Made by a program: the position numbers and the translations under genes. From Phymatolithon calcareum (Eukaryota; Rhodophyta; Florideophyceae; Hapalidiales): DNA of 64,000 nt. The DNA lies in NCBI GenBank assembly GCA_977006965.1, contig OZ345367.1, positions 1,984,001-2,048,000 on the forward strand. The letters are read 5' to 3'. Shown here piece after piece: positions 1-11,705 of the stretch (the first letter of the stretch is position 1; every line of letters begins with the position of its first letter). The notes under the pieces are model-generated. The model saw only the letters and a program-made list of their open reading frames with translations, had not been told where the DNA came from and did no database searches.

Positions 1-195
1 GCATTTATACCATTCCGAATCTGGTCATCGGCGCTGGAGTATGAAGCGGCGCTCATCCAGAGCCAGTTAAACTGTGTCCGAATTTACTGTCTTGTTATGA
101 GAAACAGGCGGCAGTGTGCGAGACGGAGCCACTTGAGACCCGTTGTTTCTTTTCTTCTCGACAGCGATTATTCCCGACCTCGAATTTTCGACAAA
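1..195 (-). mobile_element. 5' end of a LINE-A copy, rest off the left edge
   Basis: The reverse complement of bases 1-80 matches 50970-51043. Bases 56-150 match the stretch just upstream (about 50893-50975), and bases 145-190 resemble 44863-44905. These are 5' untranslated parts of LINE-A copies, so this copy lies on the minus strand with its coding part beyond the window. The shared blocks include a GGCTCCGTCTCGCAC core and CATTTATACCATTC. The 5' boundary is not resolved: homology fades after about base 195, and no target-site duplication can be tested here. Confidence 0.75.
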
Positions 196-1013
196 GCTCG
201 AGACTTCAGGCTTCTATCCCCACACCTTTCCCTATGGAAATATCCTGGGAGCATGAATCGCTCCCGTGTCCCAGAGGAACCAATCATGCGTCCCTGGAGC
301 CAGCAGTATACTTCTTGATAGTCATCCTTCGCCGAGCTGAGAAGCTCTAGCTCGAAGACTTCTATCAGTTCAATTCCCAAGATCACTTTCTATTTACGAT
401 TCTGTTTTGATCAACAACATGGACCGCCTTGTCATTGTTTCGGTTCGTTGTGGTCCAGTATACATCCTTATCCCGGCTTACGGTACAAATCTCCTTAATC
501 TGTCAGAAATCTTCCCAGAAAAGCGATCATCAAAATTTGATGAACACAGACAATGTGCATCGGGTTCCGAATTTGAAAACGAAGCGCATCGCATTGTTTT
601 CAATGATCCTTGTAGGTCATGAAACTTTCGCGACTCTGGCTTAAATATAGAGATATTCTATTGTCTGGATGGCTGTCAGAAATGTCTACGGAATTGTGAT
701 ATGTGCAGATGCGTGCGCGGTGAGCTGTTTCTTCGTGTTGTGAAAGCATATTAACTAAGGCAGATGAGACAGCGCAGTGCTGGACAAGAGAGAGCGACGG
801 TATTGTGGAATTTGAGGTGGGGCGCGTAGCCCGCAGAATGTAGTGAAACTACCCACGACTCATATCATCTAAACATCTACCGTTGATTGCAACAATGTAC
901 ATCCCATCATGGGATGATGGGGGGCGGGCTCATGATGAGCGCATTGTATTTTTCCTGTTTCTGCATTTCCCTGCGAGACACCAGGACATTCTCGCGAAAT
1001 GACCCTCAATCAA
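196..1013. other. Intergenic stretch, nothing recognised
   Basis: Only short overlapping open frames without codon-level structure or motifs are present on either strand. I see no RNA gene or transposon ends. Confidence 0.5.
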
Positions 1014-1026
1014 GCTGAGTTCAAGG

Positions 1027-1189
1027 ATTGGATTGGATTTCTGTTTAATTGAAGCGCCGTTTGTCAATTATCGTTGCACCTGAGAGACTTTTCGTTGCGC
1101 TGCAATCCTTCGCTTACGTTCTCATTTTTAAATGAGAACGAAAGCGAAGGATTCAAGTAGTTGAATTCGGACATTTTCTTTGGACAGTA
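1027..1189 (-). mobile_element. LINE-B 3' fragment, 163 bp
   Basis: This matches the 3' ends of the LINE-B copies at 7404 and 12951 (tail, AATAAA-like site and the GACTTTTCGTTGCGC block). It is flanked by 13-bp duplications, GCTGAGTTCAAGG (1014-1026) and GCTGAGTGCAAGG (1190-1202), with one mismatch. The tail on the element strand is the repeat ATCCAATCC, as in the other LINE-B copies. Inside, about 1107-1163, is an inverted duplication (AATCCTTCGCTT arm) that the other copies lack. Confidence 0.85.
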
Positions 1190-1202
1190 GCTGAGTGCAA
1201 GG

Positions 1203-1600
1203 TAACAGCCACGACCCGTGCATTATAGTGGAATTGAGAGGAACAATGTATATTGAGTTTTACAGCACGAAATAATTGTTGAGTAAATTGTGCTGAGGAC
1301 TATCCATCGCCCCCCTCGCAACGAGGCAAGGCCATCATTTTTTCTATCACCAACTCGGCTACCTCCGTTTTGGTGGCACTCGGGGAAACTGCAGGTTCTA
1401 GACTTACCCTGCAGCGTTATAAAAAGGCGTTTTCGCAATGCACTACTACTAGTGGTCATATAGTAAATTTGACAATTTCGAACTATCGCTATTTCCAGCA
1501 CCCTCGCGGAGACGCTGCTCTGTAATTTAGAGGATTTATTGAGAAGGTAGCATGTGTCCCAACTTGAGGAAAGTCGGCACCTTTCTAATCGCATTATACT
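1203..1600. other. Short intergenic gap between LINE remnants
   Basis: A 123-codon minus-strand frame (1223-1594) crosses this gap but has no recognisable motif and irregular composition. Nothing else is seen. Confidence 0.4.
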
Positions 1601-1623
1601 AGCATCGAGCTTTGTCCGTTACC

Positions 1624-1860
1624 TTATTCAGAATTGCATAGTATCACGTCAATGGCTCGCACCACTTCATTCTCTTCGGTAGGGGTCCATGTGGGCTTCG
1701 TCAGGGTTCTGCTGAGCTTACCAATTGCCCATGCTCCTTGCCTACCCACTTCTTCAATCAGCTTCGTTGGGTTCCTAGGGAATTGTCCTAAAAACCATCT
1801 TGCGCAAAGAATTCTGTGTCTGCTTTCTTCGAGCATGGAGACGCTGCTTCGAAATAGTCA
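1624..1860 (-). pseudogene. C-terminal remnant of a LINE ORF2
   Basis: A 70-codon minus-strand frame reads HRILCARWFLGQFPRNP near its start. This matches the post-RT region of the LINE-C copies (HRLWAVKWFLGRFPPRNPS at 41.8 kb and KHKMLAVKWYFGRFPPRNPS at 34.8 kb). Only this terminal region survives; the RT domain and the 3' tail are not visible. It is probably an old LINE-C relative. Confidence 0.6.
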
Positions 1861-2116
1861 ATAAATTAAATTACAAATTTTGTTTTTTGTATTTCTTCGT
1901 TGATCCTAGACACACACTAGTAGGTGCAAGTCCTTGTGCATATGCGATTGCCAGCGCGCCTCCATTTTACCACTCTTACACTGTAACAGTCAATATCAAT
2001 GGGTCCTGTTCTTACTGAACCGAAGCTCTACGGACATTCCATTTCATAGAACAGAAGCCATCAAAGTCTTCAAGGTCGTTTATCACTCCTTCGCGCTGCT
2101 TATCTCGGTCGCCAAG

Positions 2117-4519
2117 CACGCTTGGTACCAATATTATTTTTATTGTTTTTATTGCAATATATTGCAATACATGGCAATAAAGCCGTAATTGCCCTGAGAG
2201 GTACTTATTGCAATAATTATTGCAAAAGTAATGGCATATGATCGAAAATCAAGGTACACCCTTGCCCTCCTCGGCGCTGGCAAGATCGTCGTACACCGCT
2301 GCGGTACAGGATCTGCAAGGGAAAATTACGGAAAAGAGTTATAGAAGCTCCCCGCACAGTTTAAGTATTGCCACCCGAATCTGCGGCATCCAATTGCTGT
2401 CAGGAATTCTGCTCTGTTATCGATGCCTCTCGATAAATACAGACACGTCGACTGGCATTGACTGAGAAATTGTTCCCTAATGCTGTCTTGCTCACGATCT
2501 CTTGGACTTCACACTCCTGCGAATTGCTCTGCCAAAACACTACGTCCAGAATGTCAAGCAACGGACGCAAACCAGGCCCAAAAGAAGTTGTTAAGGTGCT
2601 AACGCAGAAGCTACGTGAAGAAGAACGCGATGTGCAGTCTCGCAGAACCAGAATATCACGCTATAAGTTGCCTTTTAACATCCTTCCCTGTCCGAAGGGT
2701 GCTGACTGCCGGGACAATGTTGAAATCGCTTTTGAAAAAGGAAAGGGGTATGCTAACCCATACAGCCACTTGAAGAGTTGCATATCTGGAGGAAGCGAAG
2801 ATCACGTTTTTCAGGTCTACAGAGATGCGCTGGCCAGTCTACGGCGCCACAAAGCAAGCTCGTTTATCGCCACGCACTCACCAATGGCATTTCTCGCAAC
2901 TGACAAGGAAAATACCATGTACGGGTACATTAGACTTGTCGTCTACATCTCATTTCCGGTGTCACATGTTCAAAGCGAGGAATATCGCAAGTTTTCGTGC
3001 TTCCGTGAGAAGTTCTCAACTCGGATACTCAAAGAGACATTATTCAGGCTCGTTGAGCTCGTCGAACTGCGAATAAGAGACGATATTGCTGATACCAAAG
3101 AAGCCATTATGCATGATGGCTGGAAGGCCATTGAGACACATTGCTTGGATGTATACGGCTTTTTCATGGGACGTGTGAAGATGCTGGAAAGAAGCATCGC
3201 GCGCGAGAATGAAGAGCTCACTATTGTGCCTCTGTCTGTGAGTCCTATTGCGATAGAAGATGATGATGATGTTCAAGGAGGCATGTCGGATCTTGAAACC
3301 ACTACGTCCAACACGTTCGCTCACGTGCGTCAACTAGAAGACGTGTTCAACTCCTTCGGGGTCATCGTGCATATCTGGGCAATTTCTCAGGTTGCCGACA
3401 ACTGCAGTGTCAACAAGTCAATCGCCAGGCTTATGGAAATCGCCCATGTTAGCTGTGCTAGTCATAAGCTCAACCTTGAGGTGAACAAGATGGTTGTCAG
3501 TGACGATGGACTCCAAGCAACGATAGACGCAGTGCATGCAACAATGAAGGACTACAAAAAACTGAAGAACCGAGCAATACTATGCGACCTTACTGAATTG
3601 GCTCCAGTTATGTATAATGAGACACGTTCGTCCGGAAAGTATCATATGCTCAAGCGCTTCAACCGCATACGCGAGCAGTTAATCGACGCGGCAAAGGCGG
3701 AAGGAGCAACGATAACTATGGACGAGAGCGAGCAGTTCCGCGACAGATCTATGTTGTACCCAAGTCAGTTTAAGCAAACCAACCAGGTAAATCTGGAACT
3801 ACAGAAGCACGGTGCTTCGTTGTCGGACTGTCGTTTGCTCTTGATGAGTTGATTTCAGCAGTCGAGTAGTGCAAGTACACTGTCAGCTTGGAAAACACTA
3901 CATTTCATTGCTTGCATCAATTGTATGTGACCCACCATTCGTGTCGGGAGTTGTTCAGATGCAGCGCGCTGAGTCCGACACTATGAAAAATGAAAAGAAG
4001 GATGCATGCAAGAAGCTCAAACTGGAACACGATGACGGTATAACACGCTCCATCGGCGGATCGGGTCGAGGCCGGCTGTCGATGGCGGAAAGATTTACCG
4101 TAAAAATGCGCAAGCGTGCCGAGGTCCGTGAGACTTATATAAATTGCAACTTTATTCTTAGATCAACTGCCGAGGTGGAGAGGCTTTGGTCGGTGGCCAA
4201 GAATTTTTTGACAGATAATCGCAAGAGGATGACACCGTTATTACCAGAAGCCCTGCTGTTTGTTAAAGAGAAAACAGGTTACTGGGATCAGCAATCGGTC
4301 TCCGTGGCGATGAACACTACCCGGAGCGCAAGAGTGATCCAACGCGTGAGTGAAGACATGGCGCAGGAGGACCTGAATTAGATTCTGTTATTGCAATTGA
4401 TATTGGAAGAATGGTCAGATATTGCAATTCCTATTGCCTTCAACGATGCATTATTGGTATTGCAATTGCTATTGCATCATGTGCCCGAATAAATGACAAT
4501 AATATTGGTACTATCCCTG
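2117..4519 (+). mobile_element. hAT-type DNA transposon (hAT-1), 2403 bp
   Basis: A perfect 8-bp duplication TCGCCAAG flanks the element at 2109-2116 and 4520-4527, the size typical of hAT. The ends are inverted repeats sharing GTACCAATATTATT, starting CACGCTTG on the left and CAGGGATA on the right. Both subterminal regions are dense in ATTGCAAT/ATTGCAA words, a likely transposase-binding array. The interior holds one broken transposase gene. The element is related to the short hAT-2 at 43899 and to hAT-3 at 11506. Confidence 0.93.
2551..4381 (+). pseudogene. hAT transposase with BED-like zinc finger, broken near 3850-3870
   Basis: The start at 2551 (MSSNGRKPGP) is the first ATG of the frame. 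An N-terminal BED-like finger is seen as CPKGADC followed by YANPYSHLKSC (about residues 45-85). The RNase H-like core shows HDGWKAIETHCLDVYGFF (first catalytic Asp region) and DNCSVNKSIAR with SHKLNLEV (second Asp region). After a stop at 3850-3852, the reading continues in another frame from about 3869. That part has AEVERLWSVAKNFLTDNRKR and LLPEALLFVK, the hAT C-terminal dimerisation segment with the catalytic Glu. One frame break separates the halves, so the gene is probably dead unless an unseen intron lies there. Confidence 0.88.
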
Positions 4520-4647
4520 TCGCCAAGGCCAAGGCAAGAGCATCCAGACGCACTTGAACAATCGAGACGCAAATTTGCGTATTTATTGTCGTCAAAGCTC
4601 CTCCTGCACTCAACGCTGCCATACATCAGTCTGGTAACGCACTCAAT

Positions 4648-7189
4648 ATGCTTTTACCATTTTCTACGAATGTACGGAATGCAATGCGTTTCGTTCTTCT
4701 TTCGTTGGTGTTCATCCCCGTAATTGAAAAAGCTCTGCACAAGTTGCATCAGATGAGAACCGCTCACCGATTGTTGAGTTCAAAGCCAGCCCGCATTCGG
4801 CAATCCAAGATTGGGAACTGGGGGCTTCATCAAGAAGTGAACGAGCTCAACTACAGCTCCAAGGTCTTAGCCGCCGTGGTCGCAGTCTTGTACGTCGGAT
4901 TGAGCCTTTACACCGAGTATGCAAGTGGGTCTCCACAAGTCACCAGAACTCGATTCTAGCAAGCTCCTGAATCAAAGAATATCAGCCAACAAGGAAAGCT
5001 CAAATTCTATGACACCAATCTGGTAGCAGCAGCGTATTATGCGAGATGCATGTCTAAAGCGTCGAGAATAGCCGGACATAAATTGTCCGATGACATCGTC
5101 GAACGTAAAATTCAGAGGAGTACTTATGCTCTTTTTAACGACAGCTGGGAGACTGAAGGATCTTTCTTGGGTTCTGCTTACGATGAAGAACGTGAAGTAC
5201 AAGTTCGAGATAATGGAACTGATTTACTTTTAAGTGTGGACGAAAAGAAGAACCCAAACGTCACGTTTCACATTCAGGCTGCTGTTGACGATGAGATGGT
5301 TTGCATTTGGATGAGATAGTTTCTAGATTGCTTCTCTAAAAGCGAAAACGTCACTGTACTGGCGGTGAGAGGCAATCTAATTCACTTCCAAGATTTCGCA
5401 AGAATAGTAAGTTTTGTTGCCTTGGTTCGATATACACGTGGGAAACAAGGTTGTTAGCCTGGATAGCAAAGCACCAGGCATACATTGGTAGAAGAGACCT
5501 AGCTTACACTGACTGCGCGGGATCATCGTATGATAGCTTTATCTCGAGGCATACTTTAGCATAGTCGACGATGCCGACGTGAGGGAGAAAGAGGGACCAT
5601 CAAGTTCAAACCATTTCCATCGTCAAGGTAAAGTCTTTTTCATTCATCCCACCATCTCGGTGAAGAACCGACGTTCGCCACAAGGGGAGGCGAGACCCCG
5701 TACCCTACGTCGCGAGTAGGGGGAGACACCAGCTAGCGATCCGACGATCGGTTGGCATCTCCGCGAAACGTAATAGTGCTCCGACGAGCATTGCGTTTGG
5801 CACTTGCAGGTTACCGGCCCAAGTTCTGTCCCTGTCCATGACCGGAGCGCGTTCCCGTTCCACTCCGTGTACCACAAGTGAATCGTATCGATATACTGTT
5901 CAGTCAAGTTCATCAAGCCGCGAACGTCGTAATTAGCGGTCCGCGGCTTACCATCTTGAAGACCAGCGACACAAGATGTCCTCTTCAATTATTATGATAG
6001 CACTGCCCCGCTACTATCAAATGACGTATTCACAGTGGAAGGTGACGCTGAGGTCAATGAGGTTTGGGCACGCGTTCACACAAAGACCGAGTTTATGGAA
6101 AGCAGAAATTCTTCGGCCTCTCTTTCATTCCGCATAATATTCAAGCATGCGGGAAGTGAATCGGGGACGATTTGCCAAGAAAAACCTCAAATTGAGCAGG
6201 AAATATTAAGAATACGGCAAAACGCAAGCCTTATCCAGTATGAAAGGCCCCAGAAGATGTGGATTCTCTTGAACAGAAGTGCAACGTGCATTGGACTTTT
6301 TCGGAAGAATCTGTTGCTCTTTTATGAGTTTAGAAATTCAACTATGGTTTGCTACGAGAGATACACAACACGGTTCTGCGCTGGAAAAGTTTCTGATAGT
6401 TTATTCTATTTGAGCAAATCGAACAAGAATCGTCATTTCGAGGAATATGTTTTTGATAATGTGGAATGGACTTTAGAGTTCAGAGATCAAGGTCTTGAAT
6501 TGGGGGATGTGGCAAGAGGGGCGTTGGTGTCATTCATGATGTCAATAGAAATGGACAGGAAACTGATATGGGATATGAAATTGCACAGCTCGCGCAAATT
6601 GCCTGAAGGAGCCGATAACATTGTGCAGCATCTAAAAAAGGGTTTACCGAAGTTGGCACAAGTTGGGGGACCGAATTCTGCATACGTCGAAGTAATCGGG
6701 AAGGACGAAAGGGCAACTGTGGTCACATGGGTCTTTCTACTGCGGATTGTTGTATTATTCTTAGCGTTGTGCTATCCATGTTGCACCAATATGACGAGGT
6801 CCCGTCTACTTCCGGACGTGAATTTTCTGTATCGCTGCGCCGCAATGCGGCAGCACACTAGGCACAAATCTGTCAAATCGATTCGCAATCCACCAACCGT
6901 AAGCATAAGTAAGACAGGGGAGTTTGGGGAACTCAGTATATCTTATGATGCCGCTGTGGTTGGACAACTTGCCCCGGTGATTTGTTGGTGTAATGATCAC
7001 AGAATTTCTTTCCTTCTTTATGGCAAGACACTTGAATTGCACAAAATGTACAAAACTCAACATCTAAGGGGTCCTCTAAATGTGTCTGTTCTGGATCCAT
7101 TTTGGGTACTCGAGCAACTGCTTCCCGCGAGTACTGCGGCGTACTACTACACGGCGATATCCTTGTGCGCTTTGCGGAACGTTAATTAA
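4648..7189 (+). pseudogene. Decayed gene for an unrecognised two-TM membrane protein
   Basis: Three plus-strand frames read as parts of one protein: 4648-4959, about 4960-5440 (stop at 5317-5319, then sensible residues continue), and about 5950-7189. The first has a hydrophobic segment VLAAVVAVLYVGLSLYTEY. The last has WVFLLRIVVLFLALCYPCC near residue 225 of 384, with a mostly hydrophilic region before it, suggesting an ectodomain anchored by two helices. The frames at 5950 and 6035 are the same frame, running through FNYYDSTAPLL. I do not recognise the family. The in-frame stops and the GC-rich interruption at about 5640-5975 argue for a pseudogene, though introns could explain part of it. 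Confidence 0.5.
5640..5988 (-). other. GC-rich block with an unplaced minus-strand frame
   Basis: Composition rises sharply relative to both flanks. A 114-codon minus-strand frame (5644-5988) includes ANYDVRGLMNLTEQYIDTIH, which looks protein-like but is not a family I recognise. No terminal repeats or target duplication were found. It probably inserted into the membrane-protein remnant. Confidence 0.35.
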
Positions 7190-7403
7190 ATTCTTGATTT
7201 TGGCGAGCTCAACATCCCTCCCTGTATCATACCGCCCTATGCGTACAGAGGCGTAGAGGCAGTTTTACTATCTGTACACCGCAGGTGAGAGACCACAGAG
7301 CTGATATTCAGCGCATTTCAGTGAGATCGATACACATTAGGAATGAGTGTCAATAAAATTTGAAGACTGATGCAATTGTTTTACGTGAGAAGATTGCGCA
7401 AGG

Positions 7404-8606
7404 ATGGAAGGATGGATTTCTGTTTTATTGAAGCTCCCTTAGTCAATTATCATTGCACCTGAGAGACTTTTCGTTGCGCTACAATCCTTGGCTTACGTTT
7501 TCGTTTTGATTTCGGACATTTTCTTTGGACGGTATCAACTGCCATTTCCAGCATCTCTTTTGAATATCGGAAAGTCGTTGGTGCGGCATTAAGTTTGATA
7601 TAACTGTGAGAGCTTCATGGAGTTCGCAATCTTCGTTTCTTTCTTGTTCTTGCCAGGGATATGGGAAGCGGTGAAATAACCAGTGCGTACAAAAAAGCCT
7701 GTGCTTCGCTTTTTTTAGGGTGAGCAACGGTAGTAGTTCGTTCTTGATGGGCTGAGGAGGGCGGCGGCCCTCCCGTCCTGTGGTTTTAGAAGGGAGACAT
7801 GTTTCCCATTCCTATTTTGCGCTTTTCAGTTTTCTTGCGTTTTCACTTGTCGTAGCGTCTAGGGTTCGTGCGAATTCCTCTATGGAGGTACAGAGAAGAG
7901 CTTTGTGAAGCATATCGTTTTTCGCGTGCAATATTACCAGTCGTCTTGTGCCCTTGGGAGGCTCAAGTGCCTGTTTTCTTCGAAAAATTTTGTGCTCTTT
8001 TGAACTGGGAGCTCAAATGCGCTTGGCGTAGTTGAATGGATTCCAGGCGGCATATTCCTCGAATGCGGGCCTGCATATTCTTGCAACAGGTTCCGAATAT
8101 TCTAGAGAACAGGTTACTCTCTAGGGCGTCCTGTGGGATAAGGATGTTACGCGTCAGATCTGCGAACGGGAGAAGATACTCTGTCATTGGACGGACGAGC
8201 CCCTTATATAGTTTTAAGCATGTCGAGGGTTTGAACCCTTTTCCGTGGAGTCCTATGCTTCCTAGAACCATCAGTCGATTCTGTGCAGCATCTATTCTGG
8301 AAAGCGTAGAGGTTTCTGAGACGCCGTTCGAAGATATGGAGATGCCCAGGTATGTAGTTTCGGACACAGTCTCGATTTCTTTTCTTGGAAGAACGAATTT
8401 GAAGCTTTCGTTTGCACCATTGGGAGTTATGAAGCAACTCTTCCCGATATTTGTATTCCAGACCATCTCTGTAGAGGCGGCCCAGTCCGAGACAATGTCC
8501 AGGAGCAATTGAAGCCCTATTGGGGAAAAAGCGCGAAGTATGACGTCATCCGCGAGAAACGTTTCCGGGCTTTTAGAATAATGAAACGGAATTCTTGACA
8601 AGCTCT
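7404..8606 (-). mobile_element. LINE-B, 5'-truncated, minus strand
   Basis: An 11-bp duplication ATTGCGCAAGG flanks the insertion (7393-7403 and 8607-8617). The 3' end lies on the left: on the element strand it reads GGGAGCTTCAATAAAACAG and then an ATCC-type tail rather than poly(A). The RT part (about 7963-8601) shows FLADDVIL and ETTYLGISISSNGVSETS. Truncation inside the RT domain fits target-primed reverse transcription. Confidence 0.93.
7479..8601 (-). pseudogene. LINE-B reverse transcriptase fragment
   Basis: This begins in RT motif 5 (FLADDVIL) and continues through the thumb region and the post-RT tail (KKAKHRLFCTHWLFHRFP at the left end). The first 212 codons (8601-7963) are one open frame; the rest is frameshifted between about 7740 and 7960. 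Palm motifs 1-4 are missing because of 5' truncation. It is closely related to the plus-strand LINE-B fragment at 11861-12951. Confidence 0.85.
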
Positions 8607-8792
8607 ATTGCGCAAGGTATCTGTTCCGGTAGTTAATATCGACGTTGTTCCACCATTAAATTTGCGCGGGTGTATTTTTTTCTTTCAAGTTTATTTAAAA
8701 GCACCACAGACTTCCGAAGATATGGGCAAGGCTTCCTCTGATGCTACCTACCTTTTTGCAGCTCACGAAACGTTCACCAGTATGTCCGACGG

Positions 8793-10150
8793 ACATCTTC
8801 ATGGATGAATTCGCCGAGCGAATGAGCCGGGCATCAAAAACCTGGGCTGAAGTACCGGCTATCCTCTTCGCAGACGATGTTCTTCTCTCTGCGAAATCAC
8901 CCGCTGCATTGCAAGGACTATTGGATATAGCTACCCAATGGGCACAAGAGCGAGATATGACTTGGAACACTAAACAAGGGAAAAGCGAAGTCCTCGAATC
9001 AGAGGAAACATTGGGCAAGACATTCAAGCGAGCGAACAAGGTACTAGCACAAGTTCCGGAGGTCACGTACCTTGGAGTATCCATAGACCCCGGAGGAGTC
9101 ACAGATACGTTAATGATGCAACGACTAAAGAAAGCAAGGACGGCCGTGTACGAGTTGCGTACACTGGGAGTGTTCAAGAAAGGGCTGAGTATACAGAAGT
9201 GTATTCAGATATACAAGGCGCTAGTACAGCCACGCTGGGAGTACGCAATGCACTTAACGCCCTGGACAGAAGACGTACAAAATGCTGTCAAGGAAGTAGA
9301 AGCAACATTCTTCAATCAAGTATTCGGGCCACTGGCCCGAGGAAGGACGGATAGGCTCCGTCTCCTGTGCCGGATCCAGGCGGCCGCACATCGACGAGAA
9401 ATCTTGGCCTTCAAAATGCTGAGAAGGAACAAGGCGAAAGAACGTATGTATTCAAAAGAAGTGCCCGAAAGAAGAAACAACCATGAATGGCAGTACACGA
9501 GGAAAGATATCGCCGCGATGGAGACCAGAGAGCCGTTCGGTGAAGCTGTAAAGCATATCCAAACAAACCAATCCTCACAAGCACTTCGATCGAAATTTCT
9601 GGAAATGGAAGGAGACCGCCTAGAATCGAAGCGGAAAAGAAAGATACCGTACGACAAGACAAGAGAATTTCGGCAATCCTCAAGTTCCCCAAGGTGAACC
9701 ACAGACAACTAGCGCTGCAGTATGCCTGCGGCAGATTCGCACAGGTTTCAACAACAAGTATGACTGAAGAATTCGGCACCAGAGCCAGAGAGCATATGGA
9801 AACCCTTGAACGCACGTTAGCAGGGTACGAACTTGAAGGAGAAAAACGACTGGAAACAGAAAAGGCGCTGGATGAGCTCTTACTATTTAGCAAGACACTC
9901 ATAGAACGCATGGAGACCGAAGAAGGCTTGTATTAATCCGCAGAAGGCAAGACAAAAAGTGGTCGAGACCAAGCACCAACAATCCCGTAGAGGACTGAAA
10001 TAGGACTACTTTGAGTCCTGAGTTTTCCCGTCCGCCATTCTGGTGGACGTTTTGTGAGCTACACAAAGGTAGGTAGCATCAGAGGAAGCCTTGCCCATAT
10101 CTTCGGAAGTCTGTGGGGCTTTTAAATAAACTTGAAAGAAAAAAAAAAAA
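8793..10150 (+). mobile_element. LINE-A, plus strand, nested inside another LINE-A
   Basis: A 13-bp duplication GTATGTCCGACGG is present at 8780-8792 and 10151-10163. The insert starts inside RT (MDEFAERMSRASKTW from 8802) and ends with GGGGCTTTTAAATAAACTT and a poly(A) run at 10138-10150. The target is the 3' UTR of an older minus-strand LINE-A: its sequence reads across the duplication when the insert is removed. It is very similar to the copy at 45030-50352, so it is young. Confidence 0.96.
8802..9936 (+). pseudogene. LINE-A reverse transcriptase, C-terminal two-thirds
   Basis: The frame has AILFADDVLLSAKS (catalytic FADD), TWNTKQGKSEVLE and VTYLGVSIDPGGVTD. After RT come PLARGRTDRLRLLCRIQ and the helical tail ending KTLIERMETEEGLY. 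One lesion near 9665-9695 shifts the frame between the parts ending at 9697 and starting at 9694. The 5' portion of RT is absent by truncation. The homologue at 48216-50141 is uninterrupted over this region. Confidence 0.92.
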
Positions 10151-11705
10151 GTATGTCCGACGGGAAAACTCAGTACTCAAAGTACTCCTATCTCAGTCCT
10201 TTACGGGTTGTTGGTGCTTGGACTCGACCACTCTTTGCCTTGCATTCTTCGGATTAATGCAGGAGTGTCTTGCTAAATAGTAAGAGCCCATCTAGCGCCT
10301 TTTCTGTTTCCAGTCGTTTTTCTCCTTCGATTTCGTACCCTGCTAGCGTGCGTTCAAGGGTCTCCATATGCTCTCTGGCTCTGATGCCGAATTCTTCAGT
10401 CATACTTGTTGTTGAAACCTGTGGGAATCTGCCACAGGCATACTTCAGCGCGAGTTGTCTGTGCTTCACCTTGAGGAACTTGAGGATTGCTGGCAATTCT
10501 CTTGTCTTGTCGTATGGTATCTTTTTTTTCCGCTTCGATTCTAGGCGGTCTCCTTCCATTTCCAGAAATTCGATCAAAGTATTGGTTTGTTTGGACATGC
10601 TTTACAGCTTCACCGAACGGCTCTCTGGTCTCCATCGCGGCGATATCGTTCCTCGTGTACTGCCATTCATGGTTGTTTCTTCTTTCCGGCACTTCATTTG
10701 AATACATACGTTCTTTCGCCTTGTTCCTTCTCAGCATTTTGAAGGCCAAGGTTTCTCGTCGATGTGCGGCCGCCTGGATCCGGCACAGGAGACGGAGCCT
10801 ATCTGTCCTTCCTCGGGCCAGTGGCCCGAAACTTGATTGAAGAATGTTGCATCTACCTCCTTGACGGCATTTTGTACGTCTTCTGTCCAGGGCGTTAAGT
10901 GCATTGCGTACTCCCAGCGTGGCTGTACTAGTGCCTTGTATATCTGAATACACTTCTGTATACTCAGCCCTTTCTTAAACACTCCCAACGTACGCAAGTC
11001 GTACACGGCCGTCCTTGCTTTCTTTAGTCGTTGCATCATTAACGTATCTGTGACTCCTCCGGGGTCTAGGGATACTCCAAGGTACGTGACCTCCGGAACT
11101 TGTGCTAGTACCTTGTTCGCTCGCTTGAATGTCTTGCCCAATGTTTCATCTGCTTCGAGGACTTCGCTTTTCCCATGTTTAGTGTTCCAAGTCATCTCTC
11201 GCTATTTTGCCCATTGGGTAGGTATATCCAATAGCCCTTGCAGTGCAGCGGGTGTGGGCGGGTGTAGTGTACCCGTAGGGGTGCAGCTACAGTAATGGAG
11301 CAGAAGTAGCGAGCACCCCACAGAGTCTCAATGTTAGGAGGCCACTAAGATGTCACCGGAACTGGACTCATTTGCTACGTAGGCTAACCATCTTGTTCGT
11401 GCCACCCGGCGACGGCCCGCCCGTCTCCGCCGGTACACCGATCCCCTCAGAGTACGCGAATTCAGATCCCGATCTTGTGCGCAAAGGTTGTGGAAACCTG
11501 GAGCGCACGGGTGGAGCCAATTTGATTGCGCTGCCAAGTTACTTGCTCGCAATTGCAATTTTGGGGGATTGCTTCATGGATTGACATTTCCTTTGGGATT
11601 GAAATCCGGGATTGCAAATGGAAAGGAACCCCCGGAATTGCATATGGGATTGCACGCCATGATTCTACTCGTCAATGGAGATTTCCAATGCGGAAAGTCA
11701 TGTAT

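Larger units (their letters stand above)
8675..11257 (-). mobile_element. LINE-A, minus strand, split by a second LINE-A
   Basis: The outer duplication GCGGGTGTA occurs at 8666-8674 and 11258-11266. The element reads right to left. Its 5' end is truncated in the RT domain near 11257. RT sequence runs to about 10254, the 3' UTR is split (10164-10250 and 8700-8792), and the T-rich tail at 8675-8686 is the poly(A). The interruption at 8793-10163 is a separate plus-strand LINE-A. The RT frame (11195-10731 and on) contains KSEVLEADETLGK and VTYLGVSLDPGGVTDT, and is frameshifted near 10820. Confidence 0.92.

Noticed and set aside
5644-5988. Real minus-strand gene
   Set aside because: Protein-like but with no recognised family, no second exon and no duplicate; kept only as a compositional block.
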